From positions 23,909 through 87,908 of the forward strand of contig JAEWSG010000064.1 in assembly GCA_023398495.1 (NCBI GenBank): a stretch of DNA of 64,000 bases, given 5' to 3'. The notes under the pieces are model-generated. The model worked only from the letters and a program-made list of their open reading frames with translations, was not told the origin of the DNA and did not search any database. Below are positions 1-10,682 of this stretch, in pieces (the stretch's first letter is position 1; every line of letters begins with the position of its first letter). The translations under genes and the position numbers were made by a program. The stretch comes from Bacillota bacterium (lineage in GTDB: Bacteria > Bacillota > Clostridia > Acetivibrionales > Acetivibrionaceae).

Positions 1-1
1 C

Positions 2-3000
2 TCAATTGATTTTAACGTACCTGCATCAGATGGTGCGAGCAGCGTAGACCAATTTATTACTTTTTATCCGCCAATGTTACCTAAGACCGGAACTGTTGAA
101 TTTGCTTTAAGCGGATATGGTATTGATAATGGAATCATGGGGACTGAAAACGTTGATATCGAGCTTGTAGGTGAAGGTGAAGTATATGGCTCAGTAGAAA
201 AGTCCACTATCAAGAAAGCTGTATCTGTTTATATGGCAAGCCCTTATTACAATACTGAGCAGGTAATGATAAGCGGCACGCTTAATATCAGTAAGGAGTT
301 AAAGGAAGATACAAAATATTTTATAAGAATAAATGGTATGGAATATGAGTATTTTTATAATACCAAGGATAAAAAGCTTAATATTAACGCCTTGAAAATA
401 GAGGATTATAACAGCTTTTCTTCTACTTCTTTTAAAGACTTGGAGGGTAAGAGTAAAGTTGCGTATAGGATGTACAATAATGAAGAACTGGATTTGAGTT
501 GTAATTGGGTGAAAGGTTTTTCGGATAATGCCGAACTGCTTCTGGTTGATGTAATGACAAAAGAGGAAATACACGCAGGGCTTTGGAATACCGTAAATAC
601 TTATTATGAAGGAGCATTTAAAGATATAAAAGTTGAGGCTGATTTGACGAAAGCTAAAACAGAGCAGGTATATGAGATATGTTTAAAAGATGGAGATGAA
701 AAATTCAGCTTCAATAAGTATATTGTTTTTCCGGCCAACTATCCCGCATCATCATTTACAGTACAAAAAGCAGTGTATGGAAGTGATATGCTGACTTTGT
801 CCTTTTCAAGGACAAGCACAATAGAGGGCTATTCTTTCAATGTTGTAGATTCATTAGATAATATAATCAGTTGTACTGAAGTTGATGAAAGAATTACAAA
901 GGACTTAAGAATTGTAGACCTAAAACTGGATACTGAATTGAATTATGGGAAATACTCAATTTGCATGTACGATGAAAAAAACGTAAGAAGAAGTCAGGAT
1001 ATAGTTGTTACTCAGGAAAAGATTGTTCCTTCGGTAAATTCTGTTCAATATGGCTCCCCTACACTTCTGCTTGGAGAAAATCTTGAGGATGATGCCGAAT
1101 ATATAGCAGATATAAGTTCATCCTGGCCGTATATTAATGTGAAAAAAGGTATCAAGCTTGTGAAAAGAACAGGTGAAAATGCCTTGGAAATAAATCAAAG
1201 AGACTTGGACAGTCTGATGATTGGTAACTATTATGTATCTGTCAAAGCAGACGGAGAAATTATTGGTAACGTATATCTTTATTATAATGGGTCTTTAGAT
1301 ATAAAACCGATGATTATTGCCAAAGAATGGACAGATGGCAGTATGAAGAAACCCTTACTTGAAGATAAAGATGTAAGCTTCGATATAAATACACTTTATT
1401 ATACAAAAGTAAGGTTTGCTGAAAAGCTTGATGACTTGGATAAAGAAGACTATCAAACAGTTACAGACAGTGTTTACTACTCCTTCGATGCTTCGCAGGG
1501 AGAAAAAACACTCTATTTTCAATTGATTGATGATTTTGATACCGAAAGCGAAGTTTATGCGTTTAAAGCATATTTGAGTGAAAATAGGCCTGATATTTCT
1601 ATTATTACCCCGGAAGAAGGCGCGATGCATGCTACCGATTTAAAAGTAGTAGCTAATATCAGCGGCAACCCTTCCTTTGCAGGTGTTGCATTTTATTCCG
1701 AAGGTTATAGCGGTGACAAGGTTAGTTATTATGTAAGGGAAGCAAGAGAACTCAAGCCTATGGATGACAAGGGGAATTACTCAACGGTTTTGGAATATAG
1801 TGCTATAGAGTATATAGAAAAGGTTGAGGTATTTACGGCAGATGAGGTTGGAAATATTACCTCCTCAAAGTCAGTAATCATAAAAAAACCTGAGCAGGTA
1901 GTAACACCTGTTTCAAGAATTGATATAAAACTTGACAACAAAGACAAACATGATTACGTGAAAATTAGTGGCAATACTACTAATGGAGAGGGAAATGTAA
2001 CAGTATATGCTTATAAATACTACAATAGTTACCAATACAATTCTTGGGCATCCTACAGTGTAAAGCTTTTAGCAAATGAGAAGGGTGACTTTGAAGGTGT
2101 TCTGAATATTCCTGTAAATGGGAAGTACAGGCTGGTTGCCCAGGATTTCACAGGGCAAAAAAGTTATTCGTATGACATTATTGTTGACACAGTAGCTCCT
2201 GTCTTAAAAGATTATGATACAGTGGCACAAAGTGTTGACAGTGTAAAGCTATCCTGGGATGTAAAGGATGACAATGGATGCTCTTATACTATATGGAAAG
2301 ATGGAAAGCTTTTATTCTCCGGATATCGTTCCAAGCTCTATATTGCAACAGGGCTAAACAAGGGACAGACCTATGTATATAAGATTATGGCAACAGATGT
2401 ATCAGGTAATACTTCCGAACCTGTTCAGATAGTTGTGGAAGTTGGAGATGAGGCTGTGCCGGAGGTGCCACAAAACCTTGTTGTAAGTTCCCATGCAAGT
2501 AAGAGCATATCTCTTTCCTGGCAAGCTTCAAGTGACAATAGTGTTGTTGCAGGATATGAGATTTTCAGAGATGGCACGAAAATAGCTGTTTCTTATTCAA
2601 ACAGCTATACTGATTCCAAGCTGGAGACTGGTGTTGAATATAGTTACAAAATAAGAGCCTTTGACCCTTCTATGAATTACTCAGACTTTGGTGAAACAAT
2701 TAAACATACCCCGGTGCTTAATTCAATTAAGGATGCTTATGACGGAAGTTATAGCTTTGTCGGGTATAACGTGAAAAAAGTTGAATTGAAAGCATTGACA
2801 AGTGATATTTTGAACTCAAGTGATATCACGGTGAAATTTGAATATCGTTATGGTGAAGAAGATACCTGGGTATACTTTGACAACTCAAGCTCATATGTAA
2901 AGACTCCTGAAGGCCTTTTGTTTAAGTGTTTATGGAATGTTGAGTATCTACCTCAAGGAGACTATACAATAAGATATACAGCGGTTGATCGTGACGGAGC

Positions 3001-6000
3001 AGAGCAGGAGGTCATGTCAGAAGCTATAAGCATTCTTGAAGTAGAAGACGATGTGAACCCTGAAATAGTTGCTATAAAGCCTGATGCCAGTTGTTATACT
3101 GGAAATATTCCAGTTGTGATAACGGCAAGAGATAATATAAGCCTCAGAGAAATTGAATTGCAGACCTCTTTAGATGGATCAGAGTGGTCTAAAGCTATGT
3201 CAACAACTTTATACAACAGTAAGCAATATACTTGGAGATATAATCTTAATATTTCAACGGTTCGTGAGGGTGAGTTTTACGTTAGGGCAATTGCGACTGA
3301 TGTCAGCGGGAATGTAAGTGAGAAGGTGCCATATACTCAATATATTATTGACAATACTGCACCAGAAAAGGTTCAGAATGTCACAGCCATTAGTTATGCA
3401 GACTGTATTGAAATCAGATGGGACAAAAATTCTGAGCCCTATATAAGAAGTTTCTCTGTTTTGAGGTCCGAAGAAGTAAGTGGATTATATACCACTATTG
3501 CTGCTAATGTAGTCAGCCTCAACTATTTTGATACGAGTGTTGAACCAGGGAAAACTTATTATTACAAGGTTATATGTAATGATATTGCTGGAAATTCAAG
3601 CTATGAGAGTAATCCTGTTAAGATAACAATGTTGGATGCATCTGGTATTGAGGACAATGAAAAACCGGTAGTGACCAACGATTATCCTATGGATAAAATG
3701 ACAATAGGCAGTAAGCTAACCTACGTTTTAATTGCAAGTGATAATATTAAACTATCAAAATTGGGAGCCGAGTATAGCTTAGATGGCAAAGAGTGGATAG
3801 AGTTTTTTGCAGTTCCTTCATCATATCAGAAGTATGTTTATACAGCAGATTTGGATACCAAAGCATTTCCGTCGGGAAGCATACTGAAAATCAGAGGATA
3901 TGCTGTTGATTTGAAGGGAAATGTTTCAGACTATGTTTATAGCGAATACACTATAGACAATATCGCACCAAAAGGCCTTGAAATTGTTGTTGAGCCTGTA
4001 GGCAGAGGCTTCAATATTTCGTGGAGCTGTGATGAAACAGATATTGTTGAATACGAACTACATCGCAGAACTTCGGACAGTGAGTTTTATACAGTGGTTG
4101 GAGAGTATAGAGCTACAACCTTATCTCTTATTGATAAGGATCTTGATCCTTCTAAACAATATATTTATAAGATTATTGCAACTGATAAGCTTATAAATAC
4201 TGCCGAAGCTTTAAGTGAGGCTATCAGTCCATTAGATATTGATGATGTTTTACCGACACCTCATATAAACTGTGTTTCATCAGCTGAGCTTGGTATGGAA
4301 GTTGAATTTGATGCAAGTGCATCAAAAGACAATGTGGGAATAACAAAGTACAGCTGGAATTTTGGAGACGGTACTTTGAAAGAAAGTGCAAAAGTAAGTC
4401 ATATTTATACGGTCGAAGGCGAATATAAAGTTGTTCTTTCGGTTGAAGATAGTTCCGGAAACAAAAGCTCAATAGAGAAGTCAATAACAATATTGAAAAA
4501 GGACAATTCCGGTAGTTTAAATATAACCGTAAAGGATAATACCGGGAAATATATTCCTTATGCCAACATCTACGTTAATTTGAATACTGAGGATCAGTTT
4601 AAGGTTTCAACAGACATGAACGGTACGGTTACCCTTAAGTTAGAGCCTGGTATTTATGACATAGGTGCTTATCAGGAAGGTTATTCTCCAGAGCAACAGG
4701 ATATATTGCTGGCTGAAAACGAAGAGAGCAATTTGGACTTTGTACTTGAAGAGACAAAAATTGTTGTAGGTGATATTAAGACTACCAAGTTGTCTTTCGA
4801 AGAAATTAAAGCAGCGGGTATAGATGTGTATGCACCGGGTAATCAGAATGTTTTCAGATATGAGATTAATCTTAACTATAACAGCAAGCCATATACTGTT
4901 TCTGGTATGTATTCTGGAAGCTCTCATTCAAGTTTGGGAGGAAGTGGTTTAGGAGGAGGTTCGGTTGGTGGCAGGGAGATTACACCAATTGTTAGCAGGA
5001 ACAGGTCAACAGGAGAACCTTTTATATTGCTGATAGATGTACCTGGAAGAGTTACCTGGCTAAAAGAGTTTTTTGATGTAAAACTTCACTTGATTAATAC
5101 CGAAGGGTCATATGATTTGGAGAACTGTGTTGCAACCTTGAATTTACCAGAAGGTGTCTCTATTGCAAGTGATGATGAGCAAAGTGTATCAATTGGGACT
5201 ATTGGTGCAAAAGAAAGCAAAACTTTAAATTGGATAATTCGTGGTGATGCACCGGGTAATTACAATATATCAGCTGATTTTAATGGTCTGCTGGAGAGTT
5301 TTAACGAGCCGGTAAAGGCAACTTTTGCTTCAAATAACCCGATAGTGGTTAATAACAGTTCTGGACTTAAGCTTATTGTTGAAGTTGAAGAAATGAAGAA
5401 AGGCAATGTAGATTTGCTTTACAGAGTTGGTTTTGTAAATGAAAAAAGCTCTGCAATATATTTGCCAAATATAAATATGTCAAATTCAACCTTTATAAGA
5501 AGCTATAAAACAAGAGCTGATATGTCCTTGGTTAAAACTTCATATTCGTCACTTTTACCTGGCGAAATATTGTGGAAGGAATATACACTTGATTCAGAGC
5601 TTTATGGTAAATATGCAGATTCCAGATTATTTATGAAGGAACTGACGTCCACAGCTCTAGGCGGTTTGAAAATGCCGATAGAAACCAGAATGGTAGAATT
5701 CGGAACCTTTGGCAGACTAAAAACTCAGATTTATGTGTTAAAGGGAGGGGAAAGCAGTGTTGTAAACCAACTCACTCTTACAAAATACAAATCTAAGGAA
5801 AACGATAAGATGCCGGATTTGATGATTGTGACAGGCAGAGGTATTTCTAAAGATAATATTGTACATGAAAAGAGTGAATTGATAATAAAGGATGGAATTA
5901 AAGATACTACAAATACTATTAAAACGGATGACAAGGGTACTTATATTTATAGTGGATATAGTATTGATGATGTTTTGGTTGAAGAAGATGGAATTAGCTA

Positions 6001-9000
6001 CTTTGCCATTGACGTAACATCTTCTGACCCTCTTGTGATAGGTTCTCGTCAGGGAGTTAGAATTATTGATCAGAAATTATTGCCTAAGGATAGCTTTGGG
6101 ACTATATCCGGTAAGGTAATAAACAAGGACGTTAACAAGGATATAGTAGATGCAGATGTGACTTATGGTGAGAATAAGACAAAGACCAATTCATTTGGAA
6201 GATTTGAGTTTAATGATATTCTATTTGAAGATGATACTATAACTATTGAAGCCGAAGGATTTCCCAAAAAAACCGTAGAGGGTGAAATGTATGATGGAAG
6301 ATATTTTAAAGTAGAATTAGAGAGGATGCCTGAAGTTACAAGGGTAACATCTTATATTTCCGATAGCTTTAATCCATCCTGTTCGATACTTCCGCTAAAT
6401 CTTCCGTTTGGATCATTGTCTTTTACGGTTACTGTTGACTTAAAAGGAGCAGGCGAAGTTTCAAAGTACTTGTATAAGATAGTTGACAGATATGGAAGAA
6501 CAAAGTATACGGGAGAAAGTGAGACACGCTATATTGAAGTGGAGGACATTCGGAGCAAAATGGCTCAAGGGGACAGAATCCTGTTTGCAATTGAAGCTGT
6601 GGGTACATATGGAACAACTACTTCGGATTATTTAGATGCAAAAATTGTCATGGCAAGAGAATTCCCGTTTTTAAATGCGGTTTCATGGTTAAACGAGTTG
6701 GAAACAGCCTTTGAAAGTGTTGGTGAGTTTGATCCTAACGGAATTGACGGTGCTCTTAAGTTTGCAACAGGTGAGGGAGTGCCAGATATTGATATGCCTT
6801 CCGATAGTGGCCCGATAAAGTCGATAGGGTTAGATATTCCAAAATTTGATTTTGATCTTGATGTAAAATATGATTTCGCGAACGGAAAGGCCACTTTTAC
6901 ATCAAAAGCGTCGGGAAGTTCCGGATTGAGTGGAACTTTAGCAGAATTTGATGTGCCAAAACCGTTTAGTGCTGCTGTGGGAACAGGTATTTCAACTTCA
7001 GGCGAAGTGACCTTTACCCTTATTTGTGTTTACAACGACAGCACACTAAAGTGGGAAATTGAAAAGTATCAAATTCAAATTGCTTCAGAGATAGAGGTAA
7101 AAATAATAACACTTGAATTCAAATATAACGTTCCTATAGATGCGTACTTTGGAGGAGTGTTGCTATCTGGATATGTTTCTCTTGAGATAAACGGAAAAGT
7201 TACGTTCTTTGTAAATGTAGGCATAGACGATATAGGAAGTTTTGATAGTGTTCAAGATTTAATGGTTGATTTTTATTGTATAATTGAAGTTACTTTGAGA
7301 GCTGCTATTGGTCTGGAAGTGGCTTATGGTCTTGTGGGCGGCGAGTTTTGGGCTGAGGGAGGACTTAACATAACGGTTCCATCAGGAAAAACAGTTCTGA
7401 GCCTAGCTATTGGATTTAAAGAAACTGTTGCTTGGTTTATATCTTTTGAACAAGAAATTGGAAGACTAGAATGGGTTGTGTACGATCCCGAAGCAAGACC
7501 TGCGCAAAATGTTGAGAATAACGCTCCTGCTATGAGAAGTTCTGAGAGGAACTTGGAGAAAAGGTCAGTAAAGAGGGAAGCTTATTCTGCACCAGCAGTT
7601 AATAGTACTACATCTGAAGAAAAGTTATTTGAGACATCTCCCAGGGATTATCTCGAAAAACAGAAATGGATTGGAGAGGAAGAAATAATGCAGTATGCAT
7701 ACCCCCAATCCGATGCAAAAATCAGCGAGATTAAGGATAAGGATGAAGACTTGTTAATGGTTTTTGTTGGTGATGACAAGGAGAGAAGCGATAATAACCG
7801 TACTGCATTGTATTATTCATTTTTCAAAGAGGGAAAATGGTCTGAACCTAAACAAATAGAAAATGATGGTACAGCAGATGCTTTCCCTAATATTTCAGCA
7901 GATTCAAAAAATACCTATGCGATATGGCTTGATATGGATGAAAAAATAGGGGATTTATCTAAAGTAACGGCAGATTATATCATTAAAAACATTCTCTCAA
8001 AAATGAAACTCAGGATAGCGAAGTTTGACCAGGAGAAAGCTATTTGGGAAACAGAAGCATCACTGGAAACGGAGGGCTTGAATAAATTACCGCAGATAGC
8101 TACAGAAAACGGTAAGACAATTGCTGCATGGGTTAACAATTATGGTAAGGTGGATGTGGGTACAAAAGAAAACCCCGATGATATTTATTTTGTTTACAAT
8201 AATGGATCGGGGTGGACAGAGCCAAAAGCTTTTGTTACGAATGCACAAAACGTTAACAAGAGTGATTTGCTCTTGCACAATGGGAAGGCGTACTTTGTTT
8301 ATACAACAGATGCCTATTCGCAGGATGGACAGTTTAAGCTTTATTCAAGCGTTTTTGACGGAGAGAAATGGTCAAAACCCAAAGGCGTATTAGATAACAT
8401 GTACAATGATACACATCCTTCAATAGCTTTGGAAAATGGTAAACCAGTGGTGTTTTTCCAAAACAACAGTGTTATATACAAGGCTGAAATCGAATCAGGC
8501 AATAATGATATAGTGGTAAATTCTGACAGAGCATATGGGATTCAGGAACTGCAAGCAACAAATACTGATGAGGGAATTGCACTTGCGTGGACAAATGCCT
8601 CAGAAGGAGAACAGAGGTTGTTTATAAGTACTTATGATGATGAGAGCTCTACATGGACACAGGGAATGGAGTTGAAGCATAATTCAATGGAGATTCCAAG
8701 AAATATAACTCTTGCAGGAAATGGGAATGAAGTGCTGGCTGTATATAATAAGTCGGTTTATAAAAAGGAAGAAGACGAATTGGGTTATCAATATGACGGT
8801 ACTTTATTGACTTCAACCAGCTATGTAAGAAAAATAGATATGGCAATTCCTGTGGATGGAATCCTTGTTGAAGATGAGGCTCTTGCTCCAGGCGAGAAAA
8901 CATACGTTTATGTTACTGTTGAAAATGTTGGAGATTTAACAGCTAAGAACAATAGTGTTGCTCTGTACGATGGCGAAAAATTGATTGGTACAGAAACAAT

Positions 9001-10405
9001 AAATAATAGTATGAGCCATGGAAGCAGAAAGACAGTTGGGTTTGAGTACCAGACTTCAACTGACTGTAAGGAACTGAAGCTTAAAGCAGAGGTGAAGACT
9101 ACAAATGACGGTGATATATCAAACAATACCTCCTATCGGAATCTTGCATTTGCGGATATTGCAATAACGAGAATTATTAATGAGCTTTATGAAAAAAATC
9201 GGGGGTATGCATATATTGATGTTACCAACCTTGGTTTTACGGTTTTTGATAGTGCAAAGCTGGAACTCTATACTGATAAGGAGTTTAAAAACTTAATTGC
9301 AACTAAGGAAATAAAGAAGATATATCCTTCGTTTATAAAGAAAACTGCTGTTGAGTTTGAAGTGACAGATGAACAAGTAAAAGAAAGGGTCAGATTGTAC
9401 GCTAAGGTAGTTGTTGATCAGGCAGAATCCGATTACAAAAACAACAGTGATTTTACAGTTGTCCGACCGCTTGGATTTGCAGATGGGACTGAGACAGTCA
9501 CACCTGAGCCAACACCTGTTACACCTGAGCCAACGCCTGTTACACCCGAGCCAACACCTGTTACACCTGAGCCAACACCTGTTACTCCAGAACCGACTCC
9601 CGTTACACCAGAACCAACACCCGCTACACCGGGGGTAACACCTACTGCACCAGGGAAAACACCTGGAAATGGAGGTAATGGTTCTACGGGTTCAAATTCT
9701 TCAGGTTCTGGTAATTCCAGTAGTAGTGGAGGATCGGATACAGTGCCGCAAGTAACACCAACACCAGTACCTGATACTACACCAACAACTACACCGACAC
9801 CAGATACAACTGAAATACCGGAAACTGATATACCCGGTAGCAATGTTGAACAAAAAGGATATATGAAAGGATATGAAGATAATTCTTTCAGACCTGATAA
9901 TAACATTACCCGAGCGGAAATGGCTGCTATACTTGCTAATTTAGACAAGGTAACAAATTCCGGGACGGATATCATGACTTTTAAAGACGTTGACAATAAG
10001 CATTGGGCAGCATGGGCGATAAAATATGTATACACAAAAGGTTACTTTAAAGGATATGAGGACAATAGCTTCAGGCCAGATAGTTATATTACAAGGGCAG
10101 AGATGGCGGTAGTCCTTTGTAAATACCTTAAACTTAGTGGAAATGCAGGTGTTTTAAGTGAACTGACAGATACAAAAGGGCACTGGGCAGAGAGTTATAT
10201 AAACACGCTTACCACAAAGGGCTACATAAAAGGATATTCGGACAAAACTTTCAAGCCGGACAATAAAATCAAGCGTTCGGAGTGTGCAGCACTTATAAAC
10301 AGAGCCTTGGGATTGCAGTTGGAAGGTACACCTCAGAGCAGATTCAAAGATGTTGACAAGGCACATTGGGCTTTTAGCGATATTGCGATTGCAACCAAGG
10401 AGTAA
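2..10405 (+). CDS. Giant S-layer-anchored multidomain surface protein (5' partial)
   Basis: The frame is open from the first bases of the window, so the true start lies upstream. The first in-frame ATG at 74 has no ribosome binding site and is not a start. About 3,467 residues are visible. In order they include fibronectin-III-like modules (about nt 2190-2440, 2455-2715, 3350-3640, 3955-4225) and a PKD domain (about 4250-4490, with WNFGDG and SHIYTVEGEY). A carboxypeptidase-regulatory-like fold (4510-4755), a Gly/Ser linker (4915-4970) and another such fold (about 6100-6330) follow. Next come a long unassigned region, a beta-propeller-like repeat region (about 7680-8700) and two CARDB-like domains (8830-9470). 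The C-terminus has a Pro-Thr-Glu linker and three SLH motifs (9850-10400). SLH motifs bind secondary cell-wall polymers, so this is a cell-surface adhesin or scaffold. The ligand is unknown. The last SLH repeat ends shortly after FKDVDKAHW, which suggests circularly phased repeats rather than truncation. Confidence 0.9.
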   Translation, partial: SIDFNVPASDGASSVDQFITFYPPMLPKTGTVEFALSGYGIDNGIMGTENVDIELVGEGEVYGSVEKSTIKKAVSVYMASPYYNTEQVMISGTLNISKELKEDTKYFIRINGMEYEYFYNTKDKKLNINALKIEDYNSFSSTSFKDLEGKSKVAYRMYNNEELDLSCNWVKGFSDNAELLLVDVMTKEEIHAGLWNTVNTYYEGAFKDIKVEADLTKAKTEQVYEICLKDGDEKFSFNKYIVFPANYPASSFTVQKAVYGSDMLTLSFSRTSTIEGYSFNVVDSLDNIISCTEVDERITKDLRIVDLKLDTELNYGKYSICMYDEKNVRRSQDIVVTQEKIVPSVNSVQYGSPTLLLGENLEDDAEYIADISSSWPYINVKKGIKLVKRTGENALEINQRDLDSLMIGNYYVSVKADGEIIGNVYLYYNGSLDIKPMIIAKEWTDGSMKKPLLEDKDVSFDINTLYYTKVRFAEKLDDLDKEDYQTVTDSVYYSFDASQGEKTLYFQLIDDFDTESEVYAFKAYLSENRPDISIITPEEGAMHATDLKVVANISGNPSFAGVAFYSEGYSGDKVSYYVREARELKPMDDKGNYSTVLEYSAIEYIEKVEVFTADEVGNITSSKSVIIKKPEQVVTPVSRIDIKLDNKDKHDYVKISGNTTNGEGNVTVYAYKYYNSYQYNSWASYSVKLLANEKGDFEGVLNIPVNGKYRLVAQDFTGQKSYSYDIIVDTVAPVLKDYDTVAQSVDSVKLSWDVKDDNGCSYTIWKDGKLLFSGYRSKLYIATGLNKGQTYVYKIMATDVSGNTSEPVQIVVEVGDEAVPEVPQNLVVSSHASKSISLSWQASSDNSVVAGYEIFRDGTKIAVSYSNSYTDSKLETGVEYSYKIRAFDPSMNYSDFGETIKHTPVLNSIKDAYDGSYSFVGYNVKKVELKALTSDILNSSDITVKFEYRYGEEDTWVYFDNSSSYVKTPEGLLFKCLWNVEYLPQGDYTIRYTAVDRDGAEQEVMSEAISILEVEDDVNPEIVAIKPDASCYTGNIPVVITARDNISLREIELQTSLDGSEWSKAMSTTLYNSKQYTWRYNLNISTVREGEFYVRAIATDVSGNVSEKVPYTQYIIDNTAPEKVQNVTAISYADCIEIRWDKNSEPYIRSFSVLRSEEVSGLYTTIAANVVSLNYFDTSVEPGKTYYYKVICNDIAGNSSYESNPVKITMLDASGIEDNEKPVVTNDYPMDKMTIGSKLTYVLIASDNIKLSKLGAEYSLDGKEWIEFFAVPSSYQKYVYTADLDTKAFPSGSILKIRGYAVDLKGNVSDYVYSEYTIDNIAPKGLEIVVEPVGRGFNISWSCDETDIVEYELHRRTSDSEFYTVVGEYRATTLSLIDKDLDPSKQYIYKIIATDKLINTAEALSEAISPLDIDDVLPTPHINCVSSAELGMEVEFDASASKDNVGITKYSWNFGDGTLKESAKVSHIYTVEGEYKVVLSVEDSSGNKSSIEKSITILKKDNSGSLNITVKDNTGKYIPYANIYVNLNTEDQFKVSTDMNGTVTLKLEPGIYDIGAYQEGYSPEQQDILLAENEESNLDFVLEETKIVVGDIKTTKLSFEEIKAAGIDVYAPGNQNVFRYEINLNYNSKPYTVSGMYSGSSHSSLGGSGLGGGSVGGREITPIVSRNRSTGEPFILLIDVPGRVTWLKEFFDVKLHLINTEGSYDLENCVATLNLPEGVSIASDDEQSVSIGTIGAKESKTLNWIIRGDAPGNYNISADFNGLLESFNEPVKATFASNNPIVVNNSSGLKLIVEVEEMKKGNVDLLYRVGFVNEKSSAIYLPNINMSNSTFIRSYKTRADMSLVKTSYSSLLPGEILWKEYTLDSELYGKYADSRLFMKELTSTALGGLKMPIETRMVEFGTFGRLKTQIYVLKGGESSVVNQLTLTKYKSKENDKMPDLMIVTGRGISKDNIVHEKSELIIKDGIKDTTNTIKTDDKGTYIYSGYSIDDVLVEEDGISYFAIDVTSSDPLVIGSRQGVRIIDQKLLPKDSFGTISGKVINKDVNKDIVDADVTYGENKTKTNSFGRFEFNDILFEDDTITIEAEGFPKKTVEGEMYDGRYFKVELERMPEVTRVTSYISDSFNPSCSILPLNLPFGSLSFTVTVDLKGAGEVSKYLYKIVDRYGRTKYTGESETRYIEVEDIRSKMAQGDRILFAIEAVGTYGTTTSDYLDAKIVMAREFPFLNAVSWLNELETAFESVGEFDPNGIDGALKFATGEGVPDIDMPSDSGPIKSIGLDIPKFDFDLDVKYDFANGKATFTSKASGSSGLSGTLAEFDVPKPFSAAVGTGISTSGEVTFTLICVYNDSTLKWEIEKYQIQIASEIEVKIITLEFKYNVPIDAYFGGVLLSGYVSLEINGKVTFFVNVGIDDIGSFDSVQDLMVDFYCIIEVTLRAAIGLEVAYGLVGGEFWAEGGLNITVPSGKTVLSLAIGFKETVAWFISFEQEIGRLEWVVYDPEARPAQNVENNAPAMRSSERNLEKRSVKREAYSAPAVNSTTSEEKLFETSPRDYLEKQKWIGEEEIMQYAYPQSDAKISEIKDKDEDLLMVFVGDDKERSDNNRTALYYSFFKEGKWSEPKQIENDGTADAFPNISADSKNTYAIWLDMDEKIGDLSKVTADYIIKNILSKMKLRIAKFDQEKAIWETEASLETEGLNKLPQIATENGKTIAAWVNNYGKVDVGTKENPDDIYFVYNNGSGWTEPKAFVTNAQNVNKSDLLLHNGKAYFVYTTDAYSQDGQFKLYSSVFDGEKWSKPKGVLDNMYNDTHPSIALENGKPVVFFQNNSVIYKAEIESGNNDIVVNSDRAYGIQELQATNTDEGIALAWTNASEGEQRLFISTYDDESSTWTQGMELKHNSMEIPRNITLAGNGNEVLAVYNKSVYKKEEDELGYQYDGTLLTSTSYVRKIDMAIPVDGILVEDEALAPGEKTYVYVTVENVGDLTAKNNSVALYDGEKLIGTETINNSMSHGSRKTVGFEYQTSTDCKELKLKAEVKTTNDGDISNNTSYRNLAFADIAITRIINELYEKNRGYAYIDVTNLGFTVFDSAKLELYTDKEFKNLIATKEIKKIYPSFIKKTAVEFEVTDEQVKERVRLYAKVVVDQAESDYKNNSDFTVVRPLGFADGTETVTPEPTPVTPEPTPVTPEPTPVTPEPTPVTPEPTPVTPEPTPATPGVTPTAPGKTPGNGGNGSTGSNSSGSGNSSSSGGSDTVPQVTPTPVPDTTPTTTPTPDTTEIPETDIPGSNVEQKGYMKGYEDNSFRPDNNITRAEMAAILANLDKVTNSGTDIMTFKDVDNKHWAAWAIKYVYTKGYFKGYEDNSFRPDSYITRAEMAVVLCKYLKLSGNAGVLSELTDTKGHWAESYINTLTTKGYIKGYSDKTFKPDNKIKRSECAALINRALGLQLEGTPQSRFKDVDKAHWAFSDIAIATKE
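9497..9622 (+). repeat. Six 21-bp tandem units encoding VTPEPTP linker
   Basis: Six consecutive 21-nt units encode V-T-P-E-P-T-P, followed by a degenerate tail (ATPGVTPTAPGKTPG). Such Pro-Thr linkers separate ectodomains from SLH anchors and are often glycosylated. Third-position differences between units (cct/ccc/cca, gag/gaa) show the array is not freshly expanded. It may still vary in copy number between strains. Confidence 0.9.
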
Positions 10406-10448
10406 ATTTAGCAGTTCACAACCAAATACAAAAACATAAAAAACATAA

Positions 10449-10486
10449 AAAACATCTTACAGCTTATGTTGTAAGATGTTTTTTAT
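10449..10486 (+). terminator. Intrinsic terminator after the SLH protein
   Basis: A perfect 12-bp stem (aaaacatcttac / gtaagatgtttt) with a 10-nt loop is followed by a T-run. It lies 44 bp after the stop codon of the surface protein. Confidence 0.85.
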
Positions 10487-10488
10487 AA

Positions 10489-10525
10489 GGGTGCATATTT
10501 TTCTTCACATTTATTAAATGTACCC
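10489..10525. repeat. 37-bp hairpin repeat, copy A
   Basis: This starts GGGTGCATATTT and ends TTAAATGTACCC, and it pairs through GGGTGCAT/ATGTACCC with one G-U. It matches copy B at 14391-14426 except for one substitution and one T indel. The copies lie on either side of the thiol-redox cassette. It could be a bidirectional terminator-like RNA element or the scar of a mobile cassette. Confidence 0.75.
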
Positions 10526-10682
10526 TTTTTATAAATATATCGTGCCTTAAGTAAAAACTTGTGTTAAAATTCTGATAATGGCGAATAGTAGAGGAACTTA
10601 AACTAAAGACTAAAATTGATTAATAGATAAAATTTGGGGTAAATAATATTAGAGATATTTTTTACCGGGAGGTGGTTTTGTT

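Noticed and set aside
9433..10035. 200-codon open frame on the minus strand
   Set aside because: It is antisense to the Pro-Thr linker and SLH coding region. Its Gly-Val-Thr-Gly repeats mirror the tandem array, and no ribosome site was seen.
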